Positions 34,800 through 43,936 of a stretch of 57,283 bases of DNA are shown one piece after another. The stretch covers positions 1-57,283 of the forward strand of contig JABXHW010000019.1 of NCBI GenBank assembly GCA_013373425.1, given 5' to 3'. Numbering within the stretch: the first letter of the stretch is position 1; every line of letters starts with the position of its first letter. The DNA is from Flavobacteriia bacterium (GTDB lineage: Bacteria > Bacteroidota > Bacteroidia > Flavobacteriales > Schleiferiaceae). Made by a program: the position numbers and the translations under genes. The notes beneath the pieces were generated by a model. It was not told where the DNA came from. It saw only the letters and a program-made list of their open reading frames with translations, and ran no database searches.

Positions 34800-35615
34800 T
34801 TATTGTTGAGTAGTTGTGTTATCGAGTAACGGTGAGAATTTTTGGATAATCGGGCTGAGGTTGATACTCATCTCCGGCCAACGGATATTCTCTTTTTTAG
34901 GAGCTTCGAGTTCTTTTCCGCTCACTAGGTTATCTATTTGTCCGAGGGCATATTGATCTAAGCCCACTCGTTCATTTTCTTCTTCTTGTGTTTGAGCCGC
35001 TGCTCTTTCAGCATTTCTCGCAGCGAGGTATTCGTAAGGGTCAATCTTTACTTCAAAATCAGGTCTGGTAGATTCCACTGTGGAGTTGTTTTGATTCTCC
35101 GTAGATGCAGATTGACTGTTGAGATTATCGCCATCCGTATTTTGATTCTCACTCATCGCATATGTGCGGTTTTCTCCATCTGAGTTCAGCGCATTCTGCT
35201 GACGAGCAGATTGTCCTGCGTCGTGTCCTACAACCCTTGGCCCGCGTGATGAAGGAGCAACTTGGCGCTCTGTTTCATTGGCAATGGTGCTAGGGTCGAT
35301 GGTGTTTTCTAGCTCTTGAGTAGTGTCCTCTTTAACCGGCTCATCGTTGTCGATTACCGGAGGAACTACAATTTCTGTTGGGTCGGTAACGATGCCGTCG
35401 TTTCCAGGTTGAATTTGGTAATTGTCGTACATCCAAGCTGTGATAGTGAATGCGAAAGCAATGGATGCCGCAATTCCGATGAACCAACCACGACGACTCG
35501 TCTGACGGTCCTCCATTCGAGGCTCCATCTTCGACCAAAGGTCAGCGCTAGGCTTCACCTCTGCATCCTGCAATTGCTCGCGGAAGTACTGGTCTATGGG
35601 ATTCTGTTCTTTCAT
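34800..35615 (-). CDS. Putative anti-sigma factor, single-pass membrane protein
   Basis: A 271-residue protein with an N-terminal cytoplasmic segment (QYFREQLQDAEVKPSADLWS), a single transmembrane helix (GWFIGIAASIAFAFTITAWMY, about residues 43-63) and a long low-complexity Asn/Gln/Thr-rich periplasmic part. This layout, with the gene overlapping the end of an ECF sigma factor gene by 4 bp, is that of an anti-sigma factor that holds the sigma factor at the membrane. There is no zinc-binding HxxxCxxC motif. The assignment rests mostly on context. Confidence 0.72.
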   Translation of the reverse strand: MKEQNPIDQYFREQLQDAEVKPSADLWSKMEPRMEDRQTSRRGWFIGIAASIAFAFTITAWMYDNYQIQPGNDGIVTDPTEIVVPPVIDNDEPVKEDTTQELENTIDPSTIANETERQVAPSSRGPRVVGHDAGQSARQQNALNSDGENRTYAMSENQNTDGDNLNSQSASTENQNNSTVESTRPDFEVKIDPYEYLAARNAERAAAQTQEEENERVGLDQYALGQIDNLVSGKELEAPKKENIRWPEMSINLSPIIQKFSPLLDNTTTQQ

Positions 35616-36169
35616 GGCTTGTACAGATATTTTGATTCTGTAACGCGTTCTTGTAATATTTTTCTAGCTCGGCTGAGTTGCGAGCGGCTCGTTTTTTCAT
35701 CAATCCCGAGCATGTCTCCAATCTCTCTATGTCCGTATCCTTCAATGGCGAACAGGTTGAAAACTGTTCTATACCCTATCGGGAGTTCTTGTATCATCTG
35801 AAGAAGTGCTGATGTGGTTTCTTTCGATTCCATCGGTGCGTGATGCGGCTCAGCCCATTCTTCATCCTCTTTTTCAATGAACAGGTTTTTGCGGTATCTC
35901 AGGTGATTCAAACTTTCATTCACCATTATCTTTCGCATCCAACCTTCAAATGAGCCCCCTCCTTCAAACTCTTCGATCTTGTTGAAGACTTTGATAAAGC
36001 CGTTCATTAAGACCTCTTCTGCTTCTTCCTTGTTCTTCACATACCGGATACAAACCGCCAGGAACTTCCCTGAAAATCGGTTGTAAAGCTCGTGCTGCGC
36101 TTTTCTGTCGAATTCACGACAACGCTCTATGAGCTGGTCAGTAGTTGAGTTGAGTTGGAAGAGTTTCAT
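35612..36169 (-). CDS. ECF-type RNA polymerase sigma factor
   Basis: A 185-residue sigma-70 family protein typical of Bacteroidota ECF factors: region 2 in HELYNRFSGKFLAVCIRYVKNKEEAEEVLMNGFIKVFN, ending in GSFEGWMRKIMVNESLNHLR, and region 4 in LPIGYRTVFNLFAIEGYGHREIGDMLGIDEKTSRSQLSRARKIL (each block read continuously in the protein). Its stop overlaps the start of the anti-sigma-like gene by 4 bp, the usual coupling of such pairs. It probably controls envelope genes, perhaps including the barrel gene downstream. Confidence 0.92.
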   Translation of the reverse strand: MKLFQLNSTTDQLIERCREFDRKAQHELYNRFSGKFLAVCIRYVKNKEEAEEVLMNGFIKVFNKIEEFEGGGSFEGWMRKIMVNESLNHLRYRKNLFIEKEDEEWAEPHHAPMESKETTSALLQMIQELPIGYRTVFNLFAIEGYGHREIGDMLGIDEKTSRSQLSRARKILQERVTESKYLYKP

Positions 36170-36810
36170 TTTTGTTGATGAGGCTCTATTTAGATAGACA
36201 CCCTATTTCCTTCAAACGTTGCATGAGGGGTGAAAAAAAATTCATCTTTTTTAATCAGCTAGTCGGAACTCCGCATGAATACTGGGGTTGTGGTTTCCAA
36301 TTTAAGAAAGAAAATTTTTGAAAGGCGACGACGGGATAAGAGTAGTGGACCGTGAGAAGGGGATAGATGACTGGAAAAGAGACTAAATATAGGGGAGAGA
36401 AAGGAGCTTAGTCAGGATTGAGGCATAGGGGGGGGCTGCCCGGGGCGCGTACCCGCGTCCCCGTCATTAAGTTACAAATGAGGATTGTCTCAAGCCGGAG
36501 AGTAAACGTTTATTAACGGCTCTAAAAAATTTATTGCGTGATTCACACAATCGGTGTTTGAGATTTGAAAGATTTAGAATGTACTTCCGAACTTGATGGA
36601 GGGGTCGAGGGACTCGCCCCCGGGGGCAGCACTCTTCCATAACCTGGTCAATTCAGCTCTCAGTAATGAATTGCTCCTATTGAACCAAGAAGCGCAATGC
36701 TTTCACTATTTACCCTTTCCAGCGCTCGTATATACACGGACTCTACCTTGTCACACATTCCTTAACACGATGAGTCAACCCTGTTCTTCTATTCTCCATA
36801 CCTTTGCCGT
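36170..36810. other. 641-bp intergenic region with GC-rich hairpins
   Basis: No convincing protein gene lies between the sigma factor gene and rnr. The left part is A/T-rich. A G-run (36428-36435) leads into a 9-bp hairpin with one bulge (36441-36449 with 36454-36463). A second GC-rich hairpin (36601-36620) is followed by the palindrome CCCCCGGGGG (36617-36626). These two islands are much richer in GC than their surroundings. The right end holds the rnr promoter. Confidence 0.65.
36799..36806 (+). promoter_or_regulatory. Promoter -7 element of rnr
   Basis: TACCTTTG is a perfect TAnnTTTG, ending 4 nt before the rnr ATG at 36811. This suggests a leaderless or nearly leaderless mRNA. No clear -33 TTG was found at the standard distance. 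Confidence 0.5.
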
Positions 36811-38985
36811 ATGAGTAAGAAAAAGAATCGACGAGCAAAGGGCTCGTCTGGTCGGGGGTCCGGCCTTGGCGATATGCGCCAGAAAGTATTGGCACTCTTT
36901 GAAAGAAACGCCAATCGAGAGTTCAACTACAAACAGCTCGCTTCCCGACTCGGCCTTGTGCCTTCAGAAGTCAGATTGAACATGGAGGCACTCCTCAAGG
37001 AGCTGACCGAGAAGGGAGATCTGATCTCCACCGGCCGGGGCAAGTACAAAGTGAAATTCAGAGCGAACCACGTAGAAGGAATTGTTGATATGACTTCCTC
37101 AGGCAATGCCTATGTGGTTAATGATAAGACGGAAGAGGACGTGATGATTAAGGCGGGCAATCTCAAGCACGCTTTACACGGTGATACCGTTCGCGTCCTT
37201 CTTTATGCACGTTCGCGGAATAAGCGACTTGAAGGAGAGGTGACAGAGATCCTCGAACGCAAGAGAACCGAGTTCGTAGGCACTGTAGAGATGAGCAAAC
37301 AATACGCATTTGTAGTGCCGGATAGCACCAAGATGCAAGTGGATCTCTACATTCCTAAAGAGAAACTGAACGGAGCAGAGCACGGTCAGAAGGTGATTGC
37401 CAAACTCACCGATTGGCCAGAGCGTGCCAGCTCGCCGTTTGGTGAAATCACCAAAATTCTAGGAAACCCTGGGGAACACAATGTTGAGATTCATTCGATT
37501 CTCGCTGAGTATGGCCTCCCATACGAGTTCCCTCCTGAGGTCGAAGCAGTGGCAGAAAAAATCCCAATGGAGATTCCGGAGGATGAAATTGCCCGCAGAA
37601 AGGACATGCGCAAGGTGACCACCTTCACCATTGACCCAGCGGATGCAAAGGATTTCGATGATGCACTTTCCATTGAGAAGCTCGACAATGGGCGTTGGTC
37701 CATTGGTATTCACATCGCCGACGTAAGTCATTTTGTGACTCCCGGTTCAGCATTGGATGACGAGGCGGTGGAAAGAGCGACCAGCGTATACCTTGTTGAT
37801 CGAGTGGTTCCCATGCTTCCCGAAAAGTTGTCGAACGGAGTTTGCTCCCTTCGTCCGCATGAAGACAAGCTTACTTTCTCAGCCATCTTCGAAATGGATG
37901 ATGAAGGAAAAGTGCACAAGAGATGGTTCGGACGCACCGCGATTCATTCCGATCATCGGTTCGCATACGAAGATGCCCAGGCAATCATCGAAGGTGAAGA
38001 GGGTCCATTGAAAGATGAGGTTCTCACGCTAAATGCCATCGCTCAAAAGATGCGCAAACAACGAATGAAGGACGGCGCGATATCCTTCGATAAGCGTGAG
38101 GTGAAGTTTCATCTGGATGAGAATAACAGTCCAACTGGTGTTTACTTCAAAGAAGCGAAGGAAGCCAACAAGCTCATCGAAGAGTTCATGCTTCTCGCAA
38201 ACCGAGAAGTGGCTGAATTTGTAGGTAGAGGCAAAGATGGAAACAATAGTGGGCGTACTATGGTGTACCGGGTTCACGATGATCCAGATCCTACTAAGCT
38301 CCTCGACCTAAGCAATTTCGTGAAGCAATTCGGCTATTCCATTAGCACCAGAGGTCGCAAAGCCATTTCTTCTTCATTGAATAAAATGCTATCCGCCGTG
38401 AAAGGGCAAGGTGAAGCCAACATGATTGAAACGCTTACCGTTCGGTCTATGGCGAAGGCGGAATATACCACTCAGAACATCGGTCACTACGGACTCGCGT
38501 TTCCATATTACACGCACTTTACATCGCCGATCAGAAGATATCCCGATGTGCTCGTGCATAGAATTCTTCAAGACTATCTTGACAAGAAAGCGAATGCCAA
38601 TCAAAACGCTATCGAAGAGTTGTGCGAGCATTCTTCAGAGCGCGAAAAGATGGCCGCTCAAGCCGAGCGCCAGTCGATTAAGTACATGCAAGCGAAGTAC
38701 CTCGAACAGTTCGTTGGAGAAGAGTTCATGGGTGTGATCACCGGCGTGACCGATTGGGGTGTGTACGTGGAATTGAATGATAATTATTGCGAAGGCATGA
38801 TTCGAATTCGAGATTTCAGAGATGACTACTACATTTACGATGAGAAGAATCACCAGATCATTGGAGAAAGCTCAGGTCGTATTTATCAGTTAGGCGACCC
38901 GATGAAAATCCGTGTGAAGAATGTTGATATCGAAAAGAAGCAAATAGATTTTACACCACTCCGCTCCGGTGGAGACCATGCCTAG
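36811..38985 (+). CDS. rnr: Ribonuclease R
   Basis: A 724-residue 3'-5' exoribonuclease of the RNB family that degrades structured RNA. It has an N-terminal winged-helix region (VLALFERNANREFNYKQLAS), cold-shock domains, the catalytic RNB core with DPADAKDFDDALSIEKLDNG and HIADVSHFV, the later HFTSPIRRYPDVLVHR block, and a C-terminal S1 domain (GVITGVTDWGVYVELNDNYCEG). The basic N-terminus (KKKNRRAKGSSGRG) is a further likely RNA contact. A LysE-family gene follows 10 bp downstream. Confidence 0.96.
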   Translation: MSKKKNRRAKGSSGRGSGLGDMRQKVLALFERNANREFNYKQLASRLGLVPSEVRLNMEALLKELTEKGDLISTGRGKYKVKFRANHVEGIVDMTSSGNAYVVNDKTEEDVMIKAGNLKHALHGDTVRVLLYARSRNKRLEGEVTEILERKRTEFVGTVEMSKQYAFVVPDSTKMQVDLYIPKEKLNGAEHGQKVIAKLTDWPERASSPFGEITKILGNPGEHNVEIHSILAEYGLPYEFPPEVEAVAEKIPMEIPEDEIARRKDMRKVTTFTIDPADAKDFDDALSIEKLDNGRWSIGIHIADVSHFVTPGSALDDEAVERATSVYLVDRVVPMLPEKLSNGVCSLRPHEDKLTFSAIFEMDDEGKVHKRWFGRTAIHSDHRFAYEDAQAIIEGEEGPLKDEVLTLNAIAQKMRKQRMKDGAISFDKREVKFHLDENNSPTGVYFKEAKEANKLIEEFMLLANREVAEFVGRGKDGNNSGRTMVYRVHDDPDPTKLLDLSNFVKQFGYSISTRGRKAISSSLNKMLSAVKGQGEANMIETLTVRSMAKAEYTTQNIGHYGLAFPYYTHFTSPIRRYPDVLVHRILQDYLDKKANANQNAIEELCEHSSEREKMAAQAERQSIKYMQAKYLEQFVGEEFMGVITGVTDWGVYVELNDNYCEGMIRIRDFRDDYYIYDEKNHQIIGESSGRIYQLGDPMKIRVKNVDIEKKQIDFTPLRSGGDHA

Positions 38986-38995
38986 CCCGATCTAG

Positions 38996-39676
38996 ATGTC
39001 AGTTACAGAGGTCATCCTTGCCGCCCTCATCTTGGGAGTCACCTTGTCTTTCATGATAGGCCCTGTATTCCTATTGCTCATGGAAATTGCTATGAACAAG
39101 GGGGCGAAGTCGGCACTGGCCTTTGATGCTGGAGTTATTTTGGCCGACATCCTGTTCATCATTGCCATCCTATACAGTAGCTCTTTCATGAAGAACATGA
39201 CGCATATGTCGTGGGTCTACGGAATAGGTGGCTTGGTGATTCTGGCTTATGGAATCTACAACATACGAGCGGCCAAAAAGAAGAAGCTTCACCTTCTAGA
39301 AGAGGATGAACTACCAGAAATGAAAACGGCAGGTATTGGTGTTTACATCACCAAGGGCTTTTTTATGAACTTCCTAAACGTAGGCGTTCTGGCTTTTTGG
39401 CTGGCCTCTGTTGTGGTGATGCGAAGTTCTGTGGATAACGACCCAGAACTCCTCAAAATCTACTTTATCGTTACGGTTGCAGCGTATGTCCTTACGGATG
39501 TCGTGAAGATTTTCTCTGCTCGAAAATTGCAGCAATACCTCACCGATGCATTCTTGGTGAAGATTGAAAAGGCGGTAGGTATAATATTGATTGCTTTCGG
39601 TATTCTAATGATTATCCGAGGCATCTTGCAACACCTCGGATATTCACTAGAAAATTTAATAGAAAGCCTACTCTGA
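38996..39676 (+). CDS. LysE-family transporter
   Basis: A 226-residue membrane protein with about six transmembrane helices. The first helix includes VTLSFMIGPVFLLLMEIAMNKG, and the layout with a charged loop after the third helix (RAAKKKKLHLLEEDELPEM) is that of the LysE/RhtB amino acid exporters. The substrate is unknown. It follows rnr by 10 bp and ends 9 bp inside the convergent M1 peptidase gene. Confidence 0.85.
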   Translation: MSVTEVILAALILGVTLSFMIGPVFLLLMEIAMNKGAKSALAFDAGVILADILFIIAILYSSSFMKNMTHMSWVYGIGGLVILAYGIYNIRAAKKKKLHLLEEDELPEMKTAGIGVYITKGFFMNFLNVGVLAFWLASVVVMRSSVDNDPELLKIYFIVTVAAYVLTDVVKIFSARKLQQYLTDAFLVKIEKAVGIILIAFGILMIIRGILQHLGYSLENLIESLL

Positions 39677-41479
39677 GTCTTCCGACTCCCAAGTATCGTT
39701 CTTGGGATTCAAGTCTGCCACTTGTCGGTTTGGATTGAGGCGAATAGCGCGGATATCACGCATGTTATAGCTCACTTCAAGCTCATACGTTGGATGCGTC
39801 CATGGCCATGGAGAAGCAGCTAATCCCTCGTCCTTGTGTCCGTGCATCATTACCAAAGGAATGGTGTACATGATTTCAGTTCCACCTTCCAATTCGATGA
39901 CTACATCTACAGGCATTGGCATCTCGCCGTTGTTAGCCAATCGAATGAGCGTTGCGCCTTCACCCATCGGCAAAACACTATCTACAGCATAGTCGATGGT
40001 TTTGGTTTGATCTTTCCAATAGCTCAAGTACCAATCGAGTACAAGTCCAGATTCGCGTTCCATGATGCGGAGGAAATCCTCTGGCTTTGGATGCTTGAAC
40101 TTCCAAACATTGTAATAGCGCATCATTCCGTTCCAGAAGGCTTCCTCGCCAACAACACTCCGCATTTGATTCAAGAACATAGAACCCATGTAGTAGGATG
40201 AAATGCTGTAGGCAAAGTTGTGATTGAAGTGGTCGCCTGGTGTGCTCATCGGCTCACGCAATCCACTAGCATCGAGTTGAGCGTAGACGTTGTAAGCAGA
40301 CTGATGTACGTTTGGATTGTCGGTGAACATTCCCATGAATTCATCTTCGGCAAATGTGGTGAAGCCTTCGTCCATCCAAGGGTAGTTGGTTTCGTTTGTG
40401 CCGAGCATTCCGTAATACCAGTTATGGGTAGCTTCGTGAACGAAGAGTCCGAGGAACCCTTCCCACTCATCTCCGCCGCCCACTACGAAGGTGCACATTG
40501 GATATTCCATGCCGCCGTCGCCAGCTTGGATTACAGAGAACTGTGGATAGTCGTAGGCCCCAAAGTGTTCAGCCATAAAGCTGAAATAAGCTGGAACCGC
40601 TTCTTGAAGCTTTTCCCAGTTTTCAACATTCGCCGTTTCTTCTTGATAGAAGAAGTGAACGGGCATTCCATTCTCGAGTTCAACAATGTCGTGAATGAAA
40701 TCAGGGTCTGCGGCCCAAGCAAAATCATGTACGTTATCAGCGGCAAAGGTGTAAGTGATTTTGTCGCTCACTCGGCCGGTGAGTTCCGGACCATAACCAT
40801 GTCCCACAGCTTCTGGATTGGTAAGAACACCTGTTCCTCCAACCACATAATCCTTATCAATCTTGATATTCACCAAGAAGTTGCCAAACTCCGCATAGAA
40901 CTCGCGACCCACATAAGGGTCTGGGTGCCAACCGTCTTCGTCATACATGGCCATTTTTGGATACCACTGACTCATACTGTATTCCACATCTTCCTTATTG
41001 TCACGGCCGCTTCTGCGAATTTGAACCGGTACCTGACTGTGAAAGGTCATGTGAAATACAGAAGCATCTCCAGGGATGATAGGGCGCTGTAACTCTACCT
41101 TCATCACAGTTTGCTGGATGTCGTAATTCACGGTCTGTCCGTCTTGCTCAAGGCTTAGGATTTCGTGAAAGCCCACCTCGTCAGATTCGAGGTGAAAGAT
41201 GCGGTCTTTTACTCGACCGTCGGGGTCTGAAATATTGCGGGAGCGGGTATCCATCATGCTCCCTGGCTGGAAGGCATTGAAGTAAAGGTGGTAGTACACC
41301 TCGGTGATGGTATCCGGACTGTTATTCGTAAATGTGAGCCACTGTTCACCGTTGAATGTGTTCTCTTCCACATTCATGTCGATGTCCATTTTATACTCAA
41401 CATGATTTTGCCAATAATTGCTTTGAGCGCCCAGTTGAAGGGCAGCGAGCGAAAGGGCAATAGCTGAAATGCGCTTCAT
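39668..41479 (-). CDS. M1-family zinc metallopeptidase, secreted
   Basis: A 603-residue protein with a signal peptide ending LGAQS (residue 19). The gluzincin motif HEATH lies near residue 348 with the third ligand Glu 18 residues later (WMDEGFTTFAE). The segment GDGGMEYP takes the place of the GAMEN exopeptidase motif, as in many Bacteroidota M1 proteins. The catalytic Tyr is probably in the YYMGSMFL region. It is expected to be an aminopeptidase or oligopeptidase in the periplasm. ATG 41479 is chosen for the signal peptide; the MBL hydrolase stop is 14 bp upstream. Confidence 0.92.
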   Translation of the reverse strand: MKRISAIALSLAALQLGAQSNYWQNHVEYKMDIDMNVEENTFNGEQWLTFTNNSPDTITEVYYHLYFNAFQPGSMMDTRSRNISDPDGRVKDRIFHLESDEVGFHEILSLEQDGQTVNYDIQQTVMKVELQRPIIPGDASVFHMTFHSQVPVQIRRSGRDNKEDVEYSMSQWYPKMAMYDEDGWHPDPYVGREFYAEFGNFLVNIKIDKDYVVGGTGVLTNPEAVGHGYGPELTGRVSDKITYTFAADNVHDFAWAADPDFIHDIVELENGMPVHFFYQEETANVENWEKLQEAVPAYFSFMAEHFGAYDYPQFSVIQAGDGGMEYPMCTFVVGGGDEWEGFLGLFVHEATHNWYYGMLGTNETNYPWMDEGFTTFAEDEFMGMFTDNPNVHQSAYNVYAQLDASGLREPMSTPGDHFNHNFAYSISSYYMGSMFLNQMRSVVGEEAFWNGMMRYYNVWKFKHPKPEDFLRIMERESGLVLDWYLSYWKDQTKTIDYAVDSVLPMGEGATLIRLANNGEMPMPVDVVIELEGGTEIMYTIPLVMMHGHKDEGLAASPWPWTHPTYELEVSYNMRDIRAIRLNPNRQVADLNPKNDTWESEDSE

Positions 41480-41493
41480 AGTTTGCGTGCGTT

Positions 41494-42345
41494 TTAAAGT
41501 TCGTTGAAAGAGAAGGTACGGTCGAGGCGAACGCCTTTTTCGGTTTGTTTCACTGTACAGCATTCATTGACTGAATCATGTTCCAAAAAGAGAACGTATT
41601 CTTCCTTGGCCGCTAAGTCCAAGAATCTTGCCTTTTCATCTAAGGTGAGAAGGGGACGAGTATCATAACCCATCACATAAGGCAATGGAATGTGTCCGGT
41701 GGAAGGAAGCAAGTCGGCCATGAAGACAATCTTTTTCCCCTTGTAATTCAGGATAGGAATCATTTGTGCATCGGTGTGGCCATTCACAACGAACACATCA
41801 AATCCAAGTGGAGTAGAAGAAGTGAAACCATCGCCTACATCAATGAAGTTGAGCTGTCCAGATTCCTTGATAGGAACAATGTTTTCTTGAAGGAAGGACG
41901 CTTTTTCGCGTGCATTGGGTTCTATTGCCCACTGCCAGTGTTTGTCGTTCGACCAGTACTTCGCGTTGGGAAAGGCTGGAAGGAATCCCGTTCTGTCTTT
42001 GTTCCACTCAATCGCTCCACCTACGTGATCGAAGTGAAGATGGGTAAGGAAAACATCTGTGATGTCATTGCGATGAAAGCCCAGCTTGGCCAGGTTTCCA
42101 TCCAAACTATCTTCGCCGTGGAGGTAATAGAATGAGAAGAATTTGTCGTCTTGCTTGTTGCCGATGCCTGTGTCAATCAGAATAAGGCGATCGCCATCTT
42201 CAATCAACATACTTCGCATGGCCCAAGTGCACATATTCTTTTCATCGGCGGGGTTGGTTCGTTGCCAAAGTGACTTTGGAACAACGCCGAACATGGCGCC
42301 ACCATCCAGTTTGAAATAGCCAGTATTGAGGGGATAAATCTTCAT
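41494..42345 (-). CDS. MBL-fold metallohydrolase (lactonase-like)
   Basis: A 283-residue cytoplasmic protein with the metallo-beta-lactamase motif HLHFDH near residue 101 and a later VVNGHTDAQM histidine, with a further FMADLLPSTGH block carrying a metal ligand. It resembles the AHL-lactonase (AttM/AiiA) and glyoxalase II-like groups. The substrate is not known. A -7-like element TATCTTCG (42370-42363, minus strand) lies about 18 nt upstream. It forms an operon with the M1 peptidase 14 bp downstream. Confidence 0.88.
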   Translation of the reverse strand: MKIYPLNTGYFKLDGGAMFGVVPKSLWQRTNPADEKNMCTWAMRSMLIEDGDRLILIDTGIGNKQDDKFFSFYYLHGEDSLDGNLAKLGFHRNDITDVFLTHLHFDHVGGAIEWNKDRTGFLPAFPNAKYWSNDKHWQWAIEPNAREKASFLQENIVPIKESGQLNFIDVGDGFTSSTPLGFDVFVVNGHTDAQMIPILNYKGKKIVFMADLLPSTGHIPLPYVMGYDTRPLLTLDEKARFLDLAAKEEYVLFLEHDSVNECCTVKQTEKGVRLDRTFSFNEL

Positions 42346-42393
42346 TTGAAAATGCCTTTGGGCGAAGATAGCAAATGCCTTGTAGCTGTTGAA

Positions 42394-43695
42394 CTAGAAG
42401 GACTCTCCCATAAATTCCATATCGTCGGGGAGGATAAACAGGTTATCAGGCTTGGACTTTTCATCACTTCGAATCCATCGAAATGCAATATGCGATTCAT
42501 CGGATGAGGTGAACCACACTTCGAGGCCGACAGGGTTTTCCTCTACATATCTGAAGCCCGCCGGTTCAAAGTCTGGATGCTCTTGCCGCAATTGAGCTAT
42601 GGCCGCCCAGGTAGGGTCGTTGATATCTATGCTACCCATTTTGAAGGAACTTGAAAGGGCGTCGTAGATTTCATATCCGCTTCCACTGAGTACGACCTCC
42701 GACCAGTGCTTTAAATTTCGTTCAATCTCAATGCTGTCACTTAACTCACTCATTGGATTGAGCGTCACTTTGCGTTTGGGCAGCTCGGGCTCCGCGCCGG
42801 TTAATTCAGACTTAATTTTCTGAATAAGTGCTGGAATTGAATTCAAGTTTTGCACCCCCATTGGAGATAGTAGAATGATGGTTAGGTCATTTTCTGGATT
42901 TCGATAAAAGGCATTGGAGGCACTGGGTAGCGATCCATAGTATTCGTTGGCAGAGTCCATTTGGAGCTGACTTAGTTTGATCAGGTCATTCATGGATGCG
43001 CATAAACCACCTGAGCTGAATCTGGAATTGTAGTTGGCATCATCCACCACCCAACCTTCACCAGACCACATGTATTGATCAATTTCTGTAGTATAGGACA
43101 CCGAGCCCGGTTCAGTTCCAATGAGGCTGTCGGCTAGGTGATGAAGGGGCCGATGATGCATGGATTCTAATGCGAGACCAAACAAGTGATAAGCGAAGTT
43201 GCTGTACTGATAGGTGGTCTCAGGTTCGATCTCGGAGAAGTCCCAAGTTAGTGAGTCTGTGCTCAGGTGTGCGAAGCCGTTTTCGTCAAAGGTGATTTTT
43301 GCATTCTCTACATCTCTCGGCAATCCGCTTGTCATTGTTTTTACATGCAGGGAATTAAGAGCTGGATGAATCTGGTGGGCATGATTGTCAAGGACGGCAC
43401 TTAGTGAGAGTAAGTCCACGTCGGGTTGAGGATCGGAATTCAAGATGTGATTCACTACCGGCTTTGTAAGGGAGGCCAATTGCACACTTTGATTGGGAAG
43501 AGGAGGAGTGACTGCTTCGTTACCAACGAAGGTTTGAAGAATCTCAATTTCATCCTGATAATGAATGTAGATAAGTGCCGAGGCTTGATTTTCTTCAGCC
43601 CAGTTTTCTAATGCAGAGTTAATTCTCGATTTCGTGGAGCAGGCAGTCGATAGAAAGACAATTGAAATACAAAGAAAAGTGAGGTGTCGTTGCAT
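42394..43695 (-). CDS. Serine beta-lactamase-like lipoprotein
   Basis: A 433-residue protein with a lipobox (STAC, Cys near 19). The nucleophile motif SxxK is SLTK near residue 73 and the second motif YxN is YSN near 164, as in class C beta-lactamase and esterase-type serine hydrolases. The C-terminal part, after about residue 310, shows no family pattern I know. The role may be a D-Ala-D-Ala peptidase or esterase rather than drug resistance. The ATG at 43695 gives the signal peptide; a TATCTTTT element lies 6 nt before it. Confidence 0.8.
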   Translation of the reverse strand: MQRHLTFLCISIVFLSTACSTKSRINSALENWAEENQASALIYIHYQDEIEILQTFVGNEAVTPPLPNQSVQLASLTKPVVNHILNSDPQPDVDLLSLSAVLDNHAHQIHPALNSLHVKTMTSGLPRDVENAKITFDENGFAHLSTDSLTWDFSEIEPETTYQYSNFAYHLFGLALESMHHRPLHHLADSLIGTEPGSVSYTTEIDQYMWSGEGWVVDDANYNSRFSSGGLCASMNDLIKLSQLQMDSANEYYGSLPSASNAFYRNPENDLTIILLSPMGVQNLNSIPALIQKIKSELTGAEPELPKRKVTLNPMSELSDSIEIERNLKHWSEVVLSGSGYEIYDALSSSFKMGSIDINDPTWAAIAQLRQEHPDFEPAGFRYVEENPVGLEVWFTSSDESHIAFRWIRSDEKSKPDNLFILPDDMEFMGESF

Positions 43696-43767
43696 TGGAA
43701 AAAGATAGAGCTTGTTTCCGAACGAAAGTTCACGGAGGAAGAACTCAGCAATATTTACCAAAATCAC

Positions 43768-43800
43768 GAAGAGGCTGCCTGTGAATAGACAACCTCTTCG
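43768..43800 (-). terminator. Hairpin before the beta-lactamase-like gene
   Basis: CGAAGAGG (43768-43775) pairs with CCTCTTCG (43793-43800), with extra inner pairing. The T-tail on the minus strand is weak (TGATTTTGG). It is positioned after the second 70-bp element as the hairpin at 24428-24453 is after the first. Confidence 0.5.
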
Positions 43801-43802
43801 AT

Positions 43803-43872
43803 CCTAACCTATAAAAACTACCCTCAGTTAGATAAGCGACGTTGCCGCAGAAAGTCCGCAGAGAAAATTGAA
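43803..43872 (-). other. Conserved 70-bp intergenic element, copy 2
   Basis: The counterpart of the element at 24499-24568, the same length and with matching blocks in the same positions. It lies between the terminator of the gene ending at 43937 and the hairpin at 43768-43800. Function unknown; a short RNA or leader element is suggested. Confidence 0.6.
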
Positions 43873-43888
43873 AAAAGTTTTTGGGCAC

Positions 43889-43918
43889 AAAAAAACCCCG
43901 ACCGACTGGCCGAGGTTT
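43889..43918 (-). terminator. Terminator of the small membrane protein gene
   Basis: AAACCCCG (43893-43900) pairs with CGAGGTTT (43911-43918), one mismatch, and seven T residues follow on the minus strand (43895-43889). It lies 19 bp after the stop at 43937. Confidence 0.9.
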
Positions 43919-43936
43919 CTATAGTGTTGCTACACT

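Noticed and set aside
36593-36814. A short open frame running up to rnr
   Set aside because: Composition is unlike a protein, it overlaps the GC-rich hairpin and runs into rnr in a different frame. It is more likely chance.
40220-41092. A 290-codon open frame opposite the M1 peptidase gene
   Set aside because: It has no recognisable motif and lies entirely antisense to a well-supported M1 peptidase; long antisense frames are common in GC-balanced genes.
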